Part shown: positions 36,053 through 44,600 of the stretch, one piece after another
How the letters are laid out: each line of letters starts with the position of its first letter
Numbering within the stretch: position 1 is the first letter of the stretch
NCBI GenBank assembly: GCA_023229985.1
Contig: JALNYF010000004.1
Location: 1-60,661, forward strand
Source of the DNA: Bacteroidales bacterium
GTDB taxonomy: Bacteria; Bacteroidota; Bacteroidia; Bacteroidales; WCHB1-69
Reading direction: 5' to 3'
DNA length: 60,661 nucleotides
The notes under the pieces: model-generated
What the model was told of the DNA's origin: nothing
The model's database searches: none
What the model saw: only the letters and a program-made list of their open reading frames with translations
Made by a program: the position numbers and the translations under genes

Positions 36053-38968
36053 ATGAAAAAATCACTATTTAAAATTTTCTTTTGCTTCCTCTGGTGTGCT
36101 ATCAACTGCATTGCCGTGCAAGCACAAACAAACCTTTATACATATCAAACGGCTTCTAATGACCCATTAAACGCTAAAATCTATACCTTAAAAAATGGGT
36201 TGAAGGTTTATATGACTGTATATAAAGATGTTCCACGTATTCAAACTTACATTGCCGTGCGCGTTGGAAGTAAAAACGACCCGCACGAGACTACCGGATT
36301 GGCTCACTATCTGGAACACTTAATGTTTAAAGGGACTTCCCAATTCGGCACCGTCAATTGGACGGAAGAAAAAGTTTTATTAGACAAAATTGAACAACTA
36401 TTCGAGGTTTATCGACAAGAAACCAATCCCGAAAAACGAAATGAATACTATCGTATCATCGACAGTCTTTCCTACGTAGCCAGCGGTTTGGCAGTGCCTA
36501 ACGAATACGTCAAAATGATGAAATTTATTGGTTCGGAAGGAACTAATGCATGGACATCAAATGATAATACGGTTTATACCGAAAATATTCCGTCCAACGA
36601 ATTGGAAAATTGGGCGATGATTCAGGCAGACCGTTTTCAAAATCCCGTTATTCGGCTCTTTCATACAGAGTTAGAGACTGTTTATGAAGAAAAGAACCGT
36701 TCACTCAGCAGCGACAGTCGAAAAGCAAACGAAGTGATGTTGTCGGCACTTTTCCCGACTCATCCATACGGGACACAAACGACCCTTGGCGAGGCAGAAC
36801 ATCTTAAAAATCCGTCAATTACGAATATTAAAAACTTCATCAATACCTATTACGTACCTAATAATATAGCCATTTGCCTATCCGGTGACTTTAATCCCGA
36901 TGAAGCCATCACCTTGATAGAAAAGTATTTCGGGGATTGGCAACCTAAAACCCTACCTTCCCTTGCCGTACAACAGGAAAAATCCGAAAATCAAATCATT
37001 GTAAAAGAAGTAGTTGGCTTAGAAGCCGAATTTATCAGAATTGCCTACCCTATCGGCAAACCCGCCAACGACAAAGAAATTTACATTATGAAAATGTTGG
37101 ACAATGTATTGAATAATGGCAAATCAGGACTTATTGACTTAAATATTAATCAGAAACAATTAATGCAATCCGCATCTGCTTATCCTTACGTATTGTGCGA
37201 CAATTCTGCATACGTTTTGTACGGCAAACCGAAAAATAATCAATCTTTAGATGAGGTTAAAGAATTGTTAATCAATCAAATAGAACTGCTCAAGAAAGGA
37301 GAATTTGATGATGGATTAATGGAAGCGAGCATCAACAATATGCGTTTAACCGAAATGCGACAATTAGAGAGTAACGCTTCCCGCGCTATGTGGTTGGCTA
37401 ATTCATTTATGAACGCGATTCCATGGTCGGAGGCATGTCAATCCATTCAAGAATATGCTAAAATCACGAAACAAGACATCATTGATTTTGCAAATAAGTA
37501 TTTTCCTGATAATAAGTACGTTATAGTTTATAAAAGACAAGGTACTCCACCACAGGCAGAGAGCATTTCCAAGCCTGCAATTACCCCGATTCAGATAAAC
37601 AGAGATGCCGAATCCGCTTTTTTCACACAACTTCAATCTCGAAAAGTGGCAACTATAGCACCTGTTTTTTGCAATTTTCAATCAGAAATATCCTTTGGAA
37701 AAATCAAGAATATACCCGTTTATTCTGTTAAAAACAGGGAAAATAATACTTTCTCCTTACAAATTATTTTTCCGGTAGGCGAATTAAACGACGAACGACT
37801 TCCCATTGCCACTTCCTACGTCGATTATTTAGGGACACCCGACCTTACCGCCGAAAAAATCAATCAACGTTTCTATCAGCTGGCTTGCAACCTAAATACT
37901 TCTTGTTCAGATGATAACATTAGAATCAGCATCTCGGGACTCAATGAAAATTTTGAACAAGCCTTTGCGTTGGCGATGAACCTCTTTACCAATGCACAAG
38001 CCGACGAACCTGCTTTTAACAGCATGATTGACAATATTATTAAGGGAATGAATGATGCCAAAAATAATCAAGAACAAGTATTAAATGCCTTACGCAGTTA
38101 TTGCGAATACGGGGAAGCTTTGATTGGGTACTCCTTAAAGCCGGATTCTCTTAAAACCCTATCGGCATACGAATTGACAGATGTTTTAAAACAGTTGTTT
38201 ACCATACGTCCCGAAATATCATACTACGGACCTACCGACAGCAAATCAGTCATTAAAACAATCAAGAAGTACTATCCTATACAAAAATTCACGGAACCGC
38301 AACCCGCAGTCGTTTTTGAGCACAAAGAGGTGAAGGCAGACCAAGTATTTTTTGCGCCATACAATGCTAAACAAGCACGTTTGGTGACCTATTCGCGCGG
38401 ACCAAAATTTGATGTCTCACTTTTACCCATCATTACGATGTATAATCGATATTTTGGGGGTGGGATGAACGCCATTGTCTTTCAAGAAATGCGGGAAAAG
38501 CGCTCTTTGGCTTATACCGCTCAATCCAACTACATCGTTCCGAGTGAAAGAGAGGAGTTTATGTACAATTTCGCGTTCATTGGGACACAAACCGATAAAA
38601 TTTTGGACGCTGCAACCGCTTTTGATGCTCTTTTTAACGAAATGCCCGTTTCGCAATCCGCTTTCGACTTGGCAAAAGAGGGCGTCAAAACCAATATCGC
38701 CACTAACAGAATTACCAAAGCCAATATACTCAATACTTATTTGAGAAACAAAGAGTTAGGCTTTGATTACGATTACAGAAAAGACATTTACCAAGCAGTG
38801 GATCAATTTACCATGAACGATGTGATTGCTTTTAATCAGAAATATATAAAAAATCAGCCCAAAATTTACATGATTTTGGCAAAAGAAGAAGATATTGACC
38901 TTCCTGCCATTGAAAAACAATACGGGAAAATCACGTCACTTGACTTGAAACAGATTTTTGGATATTAA
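36053..38968 (+). CDS. M16 family zinc metallopeptidase, exported, two-half form
   Basis: The 971-residue product has a signal peptide (cleavage probably after AVQAQ) and two M16 halves in one chain. The zinc motif HYLEH is at residues 85-89 within TTGLAHYLEHLMFKGT, with the downstream Glu ligand in the ELETVYEEKNRS segment near residue 215. The second half has the substrate-chamber motif GGGMNAIVFQEMREKRSLAYTAQSNY. It should degrade peptides in the periplasm or at the outer membrane, as proposed for similar Bacteroidetes pitrilysin-like enzymes. Length is typical for the fused form. It follows the CoA-disulfide reductase by 24 bases and precedes a flavoprotein gene by 11 bases. Confidence 0.95.
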   Translation: MKKSLFKIFFCFLWCAINCIAVQAQTNLYTYQTASNDPLNAKIYTLKNGLKVYMTVYKDVPRIQTYIAVRVGSKNDPHETTGLAHYLEHLMFKGTSQFGTVNWTEEKVLLDKIEQLFEVYRQETNPEKRNEYYRIIDSLSYVASGLAVPNEYVKMMKFIGSEGTNAWTSNDNTVYTENIPSNELENWAMIQADRFQNPVIRLFHTELETVYEEKNRSLSSDSRKANEVMLSALFPTHPYGTQTTLGEAEHLKNPSITNIKNFINTYYVPNNIAICLSGDFNPDEAITLIEKYFGDWQPKTLPSLAVQQEKSENQIIVKEVVGLEAEFIRIAYPIGKPANDKEIYIMKMLDNVLNNGKSGLIDLNINQKQLMQSASAYPYVLCDNSAYVLYGKPKNNQSLDEVKELLINQIELLKKGEFDDGLMEASINNMRLTEMRQLESNASRAMWLANSFMNAIPWSEACQSIQEYAKITKQDIIDFANKYFPDNKYVIVYKRQGTPPQAESISKPAITPIQINRDAESAFFTQLQSRKVATIAPVFCNFQSEISFGKIKNIPVYSVKNRENNTFSLQIIFPVGELNDERLPIATSYVDYLGTPDLTAEKINQRFYQLACNLNTSCSDDNIRISISGLNENFEQAFALAMNLFTNAQADEPAFNSMIDNIIKGMNDAKNNQEQVLNALRSYCEYGEALIGYSLKPDSLKTLSAYELTDVLKQLFTIRPEISYYGPTDSKSVIKTIKKYYPIQKFTEPQPAVVFEHKEVKADQVFFAPYNAKQARLVTYSRGPKFDVSLLPIITMYNRYFGGGMNAIVFQEMREKRSLAYTAQSNYIVPSEREEFMYNFAFIGTQTDKILDAATAFDALFNEMPVSQSAFDLAKEGVKTNIATNRITKANILNTYLRNKELGFDYDYRKDIYQAVDQFTMNDVIAFNQKYIKNQPKIYMILAKEEDIDLPAIEKQYGKITSLDLKQIFGY

Positions 38969-38979
38969 TCATCTGCACG

Positions 38980-40104
38980 ATGTCGAATAAAATCTCAATC
39001 GCTATTGTGGGGGCCGGTGCTTCCGGACTATTCTTAGCCAAAAAATTGTCAGAGAATTCGGCAAATCAGCTATTTTTGTTTGAAAAAAGTACAAAAGTCG
39101 GGACGAAGTTAAAGGCATCGGGCGGTGGCAAAGCCAATATTTTAAATACCGATATTCAAGATTTTCACTACAACAACGTGCCTTTTATGAGCAATTTTCT
39201 GCAAAAAGTCAGCAGCCATACTATTCAAAATGAGTTGATGGATATGGGACTTAAAATGAGCGTTGATAATGAAAATCGCGTTTACCCATCCACTTTTTTC
39301 TCACAAACCGTTGTAGATGTGTTACTTCAAAACATTTCCGAGAAAGTCACGATGGAGAAAGAATACGAAGTAACGAAAATTGAACCTGTTCAGAGCCAAT
39401 GGCGCATCAATGATTACCCTGCCTTATTTGACAAAGTCATTCTGGCTACCGGATCACCGGCAGGAATGATTGCTGCGAACAGGCACAATTATAATCACTT
39501 TTTAACTTATTTTAGCCTGAAAAGAAGTGACTTTCGTCCTTCGTTGGTTGGTTTCCGGATCAAGAATTACTATCGTAAATTATCCGGCTGTCGCGTAAAA
39601 GCGCAAGTTGCTTTATGCCAAAATGAACAAACCATTTTTCAGGAAAAAGGAGAAGTCATTTTCAAGGATGATGGTGTTTCAGGAATTGTAATTCTCAATT
39701 GTTCAGCTTATTACAATCGTTTAGTTTCTAAATCAAATTGTTACTTGTCACTTGATTTGATGAACGGCGATCACTCCTACAATTTAGAGGAGCATTGGAA
39801 AAATCATCACAGTTTTTGCGGAATTTTGCCACCCAAGTTAAACGAATGGTACGAACAAAAACCTTTTGATTTAAGAGATTTACGAATGTATATTGAAGGC
39901 ACTTACGACATAGAGATGGCGCAAGTGTGCACTGGAGGCATTGATGTCTCCGAATTAGATGCACATCTACAACTTAAAAAATACAAAAATATATACGTAA
40001 CCGGTGAATTGATAGATATTGATGGTGTTTGCGGCGGCTATAATCTGTTTTTTGCCTTTGCATGCGCATACATCGTCGCCCAAGAAATAAACAATGGAAA
40101 TTAA
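38980..40104 (+). CDS. HI0933-like (YhiN/BaiN family) flavoprotein
   Basis: The 374-residue product begins with a Rossmann FAD site (IAIVGAGASGLFLAKKL) and the family motif KLKASGGGKANILNT, which corresponds to the KLLISGGGRCNVTN block of HI0933-like proteins. The C-terminal motif YVTGELIDIDGVCGGYNLFFAFACAYIVA is also typical. These are predicted NAD(P)/FAD oxidoreductases; some act on unsaturated ring substrates, most are of unknown substrate. It overlaps the next flavoprotein gene by 11 bases, suggesting translational coupling. Confidence 0.9.
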   Translation: MSNKISIAIVGAGASGLFLAKKLSENSANQLFLFEKSTKVGTKLKASGGGKANILNTDIQDFHYNNVPFMSNFLQKVSSHTIQNELMDMGLKMSVDNENRVYPSTFFSQTVVDVLLQNISEKVTMEKEYEVTKIEPVQSQWRINDYPALFDKVILATGSPAGMIAANRHNYNHFLTYFSLKRSDFRPSLVGFRIKNYYRKLSGCRVKAQVALCQNEQTIFQEKGEVIFKDDGVSGIVILNCSAYYNRLVSKSNCYLSLDLMNGDHSYNLEEHWKNHHSFCGILPPKLNEWYEQKPFDLRDLRMYIEGTYDIEMAQVCTGGIDVSELDAHLQLKKYKNIYVTGELIDIDGVCGGYNLFFAFACAYIVAQEINNGN

Positions 40105-41650
40105 AATTGCCAATTATACTGTATCTGTTACGCAAAAAACAGATTTGCGACAAGCTGTCATCAACAAATATGCTATTTCGGCTGACGACATCGTCGATTT
40201 TAAAATTTTACGTTGCTCCATTGACGCGCGAAAACGCGATGATATTTTATATAACTATCAGTTTTACTTAAATTTAAAAAAAGAATATCCGCATTTATTG
40301 GCTTTGCCAAACATAACACTGGCGAAACCTCAACCGATTCTTGAATATCCGCAATGGAGCCAACAGCTGCCACCGGTGGTTGTCGGTTTCGGACCTGCCG
40401 GCATGTTTGCAGCACTTTACTTGGCACGTTGCCACGCCCGCCCTATCATTATTGAGAGGGGAAGTGAAATTGAAAAACGGAAAGAAGAAGTTGCCAATTT
40501 TTTGAATAACAAACAGTTAAATGAGAACTCGAACATACAGTTTGGCGAAGGCGGTGCGGGGGCATTTTCCGATGGCAAACTCACTACCAATATCAACAGC
40601 GAGTGGATTGATTTTGTACTGCAAGAGTTTTATCAGCATGGAGCCACGGAGGACGTTACTTACATGAGCAATCCTCACGTTGGCACCGATTATTTGGAAA
40701 TTGTGGTCAAAAATATGCGCAAAGAAATTCAATCATTGGGAGGGACTTTTTATTTTAATACCGTTTTTACAGATTTTAAAAAAGAAAAAGAAGAGATTAA
40801 AATATTGTGTAATAATAATTTAGAATTTGACACGCAACACCTATTGCTCTGTCTGGGGCATTCTGCGCGGGACACCATTCGTACTTTATTCGACAAAGGT
40901 TTAAAGATGGAGCCCAAGAGTTTTTCAATGGGAGTTCGGATAGAACATTTACAAAGTAAAATTAACAAAATGCAGTACGGACGTTTTGCGCCGTTTTTAC
41001 CACCGGCTTCATACAAGGGCGTTGTGCATTTGAAAAAACGTAGTGTTTATACGTTTTGCATGTGTCCGGGCGGTACGGTAATGGCATCTGCAAGCGAAGA
41101 AAAAAGTATCGTAACCAACGGAATGAGCAATAAAAAACGAGATGGGATCAATGCCAACGCTGCACTATTAGTCGGCATCAATCCTTCAGATTTTTTTGTT
41201 GATAATCCATTAGACGGGCTCAGTTATCAGGAAAAATACGAAAAAATGGCTTTTGCGATTTCGGGAGATTATAAAGCCCCATGCAATTTGTTGGCAGAGT
41301 TTATGACAAACAAAGTAGCTACTGCGGCGCGAAGCATCATTCCCTCCTACCCTCACGGAGTAATTTATTGTCAATTAGACAGATGTCTGCCTTCTTATGT
41401 TGTTCGTTCCATACGTGAAGCCATTCCGTTATTGAATAAAAAGTTGAAAGGATTTCAAGATGAAGATGCCGTATTAACAGGTATTGAGACCCGCTCTTCA
41501 TCGCCTATTAGGATATTACGCGATGAAAACCGGATGTCCACTGTTTCGGGTATTTACCCTGTGGGTGAAGGTGCCGGCTACGCCGGAGGAATTACCAGCG
41601 CAGCCATCGACGGACTGAAAACAGCCATGCAAATTAGTGGCGGACGATAA
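40094..41650 (+). CDS. FAD-dependent oxidoreductase, COG2509-like
   Basis: The 518-residue product has an N-terminal ferredoxin-like domain of about 90 residues (KTDLRQAVINKYAI, FKILRCSIDARKRDDI), then the FAD site PPVVVGFGPAGMFAALYLAR near residue 95, the FGEGGAGAFSDGKLTT block, and the C-terminal PVGEGAGYAGGITSAAIDG. This layout matches a widespread family of uncharacterised FAD-dependent dehydrogenases. Start overlaps the upstream flavoprotein by 11 bases. Its stop lies 17 bases inside the end of the convergent T9SS cargo gene. Confidence 0.92.
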   Translation: MEIKIANYTVSVTQKTDLRQAVINKYAISADDIVDFKILRCSIDARKRDDILYNYQFYLNLKKEYPHLLALPNITLAKPQPILEYPQWSQQLPPVVVGFGPAGMFAALYLARCHARPIIIERGSEIEKRKEEVANFLNNKQLNENSNIQFGEGGAGAFSDGKLTTNINSEWIDFVLQEFYQHGATEDVTYMSNPHVGTDYLEIVVKNMRKEIQSLGGTFYFNTVFTDFKKEKEEIKILCNNNLEFDTQHLLLCLGHSARDTIRTLFDKGLKMEPKSFSMGVRIEHLQSKINKMQYGRFAPFLPPASYKGVVHLKKRSVYTFCMCPGGTVMASASEEKSIVTNGMSNKKRDGINANAALLVGINPSDFFVDNPLDGLSYQEKYEKMAFAISGDYKAPCNLLAEFMTNKVATAARSIIPSYPHGVIYCQLDRCLPSYVVRSIREAIPLLNKKLKGFQDEDAVLTGIETRSSSPIRILRDENRMSTVSGIYPVGEGAGYAGGITSAAIDGLKTAMQISGGR

Positions 41651-44600
41651 TTTTTCGACTGATAATTCTCTCATCAGTTGTTATGATATCAATCAAATAT
41701 ACACCCGGCGCGTAATCTTCCGTATTCAAATAATAAATATTTCCACTCATCGAATATAAATCTATGAGTTGCCCTGATATGGAAACTACTCGTATTAGTT
41801 GCATATTTTCGGCTTCTATTGTTACCAAATGATCGGCAGGATTCGGATATATATTGCAATAAATCAATACATTATCTTCAACAGAATTAATAACGTTAAT
41901 TGTAAAATAAGCCGTGTCACTGCAGCCGAATTCATTGCTGACAATTACATAATAAGTTGTAGTATCCGCCGGATAAACTGTAATAGATTGGGTCGTATCG
42001 CCTGTACTCCACTCATAACTACTGCCTTCACTCGCTATTAGAGTCGCAGCTTCTCCAGAGAAGACAGCCGAATCACCGGTAATAACGGCATCGGGATTTT
42101 CATAAATTGTCAAATCTAAGGTCACCACACTATCGCAGCCTGCTGCATTCGTTAAAGTGAAAGTCGGCGTGTTGGTGCTTGCGGTGTAGTTATTTCCGTC
42201 TATCCAAGTGTAACTGTCGCACGCACTTTGCACGTCTGTAGCGATTGTGGAATGGTTGATGGTCAAATCCAAGGTCACCACACTATCGCAGCCTGCTGCA
42301 TTCGTTAAAGTGAAAGTCGGCGTGTTGGTGCTTGCGGTGTAGGTATTTCCGTCTATCCAAGTGTAACTGTCGCACGCGCTTTGCACGTCTGTCCCAATTG
42401 TGGAGTGATTGATAGTCAAATGCAAGGTCACCAAACTATCGCAGCCTGCTGCATTGGTTAAAGTGAATGTCGGCGTGTTGGTACTTGCGGTGTAGGTATT
42501 TCCGTCTATCCAAGTGTAACTGTCGCACGCGCTTTGCACGTCCGTCCCGATTGTGGAGTGATTGATGGTCAAATTCAAGGTCACCAAACTATCGCAGCCT
42601 GCTGCATTGGTTAAAGTGAATGTCGGCGTGTTGGTACTTGCGGTGTAGGTATTTCCGTCTATCCAAGTGTAACTGTCGCACGCGCTTTGCACGTCCGTCC
42701 CGATTGTGGAGTGATTGATGGTCAAATTCAAGGTCACCAAACTATCGCAGCCTGCTGCATTGGTTAAAGTGAATGTCGGGGTGTTGGTGCTTGCGGTGTA
42801 GGTATTTCCGTCTATCCAAGTGTAACTTTCGCACGCAGTTTGCACGTCCGTACCGATTGTGGAGTGGTTGATGGTCAAATCCAAGGTCACCACACTATCG
42901 CAACCCGCCGTATTGGTCAAAGTGAAAGTCGGCGTGTCGGTACTTGCAGTGTAGGTATTTCCGTCTATCCAAGTGTAACTTTCGCACGCAGTTTGCACGT
43001 CTGTCCCGATTGTGGAGTGATTGATGGTCAAATGCAAGGTCACCACACTATCGCAGCCCGCCGCATTAGTCAAAGTGAAAGTCGGCGTGTTGGTACTTGC
43101 GGTGTAGGTATTTCCGTCTATCCATGTGTAACTGTCGCACGCACTTTGCACATCCGTAGCGATTGTGGAGTGGTTGATGGTCAAATCCAACGTCACCACA
43201 CTATCGCAGCCCGCCGCATTGGTTAAAGTGAAAGTCGGGGTGTTAGTACTTGCGGTGTAGGTATTTCCGTCTATCCAAGTGTAACTTTCGCACGCAGTTT
43301 GCACGTCTGTCCCGATTGTGGAGTGGTTGATGGTCAAATCCAACGTCACCACACTATCGCAGCCCGCCGCATTGGTTAAAGTGAAAGTCGGGGTGTCGGT
43401 ACTTGCGGTGTAGGTATTTCCGTCTATCCAAGTGTAACTTTCGCACGCAGTTTGCACGTCCGTTCCGATTGTGGAGTTATTGATGGTCAAATGCAACGTA
43501 ACCACACTATCGCAGCCCGCCGCATTAGTTAAAGTGAAAGTCGGTGTGTTAGTACTTGCGGTGTAGGTATTTCCGTCAATCCAAGTGTAACTTTCGCACG
43601 CACTTTGCACGTCCGTTCCGATTGTAGAGTGGTTGATGGTCAAATTCAGTGTAATAACGGAATCCTCATCTATCGTCCATGTTGGCGTGTTGGTACTTTC
43701 ATAGTATGTAATTCCGTCCATCCAAACAAAAGAATCACAACTCGTTACATAATCAACTCCCGGCACAGAAATGTTAATCGTTAAATGCAAGGTGATAACA
43801 GAATCACAACCGTTGGCATCTTGTAAAGTAAACGTTGGCGTGTTCGTACTTTCCGTATAGGTAACACCGTCAATCCATGTAAAACTATCAAAATGGGTTT
43901 GATAATCAATTGTTTCTGAAGTTCTATGAATTGTTAAGTGCAATGTTATTGTGCTATCGCAACCATCCGCATTGATCAAAGTGAAAGTCGGCGTGTTGGT
44001 ACTTTCGGTGTATGTATTTCCGTCTATCCAAGTGTAACTTTCGCACGCGCTTTGTACGTCAATAGCGGTCGTAGCGCTTTTAATCGTCAAATTCAAAGTA
44101 ACAATAGAATCGCAACCGTCCGCATTGATCAAAGTGAAAGTCGGCGTGTTGGTACTTTCTGTGTATGTATTTCCGTCTATCCAAGTGTAACTTTCGCACG
44201 CGCTTTGTACGTCAATAGCGGTCGTAGCGCTTTTAATCGTCAAATTCAAAGTAACAATAGAATCGCAACCATCCGCATTGATCAAAGTGAAAGTCGGCGT
44301 GTTGGTGCTTGCGGTGTATGTATTTCCGTCTATCCAAGTGTAACTTTCGCACGCGCTTTGTACGTCAATGCCGGTCGTAGCGCTTTTAATCGTCAAATTC
44401 AAAGTAACAATAGAATCGCAGCCGGCAACATTGTTCAATGAATGAGTTTGATAAATGATCCCCGGAACTTGCGTTTCCGTCTCAGAAATATCAAATCCGT
44501 TTGCGAGGTATGATTCGCCTTGACAAATAGCATCGTAAATATCTGTTGTGTCAGCAGTAACCACCGTGAGAAATAATACATTAGTATAATGGCAATAGTC

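Noticed and set aside
42111..44393. Regular 153-bp repeats that could look like a CRISPR or satellite array
   Set aside because: The period is 51 codons and the whole array is open in one minus-strand frame with conserved protein features. There are no unique spacers.
42840..44441. Long plus-strand open frames across the repeat array (42840-43226 and 43938-44441)
   Set aside because: They are antisense shadows that arise because the period is a multiple of three. They have no promoter or start context, and the minus-strand protein explains the DNA.
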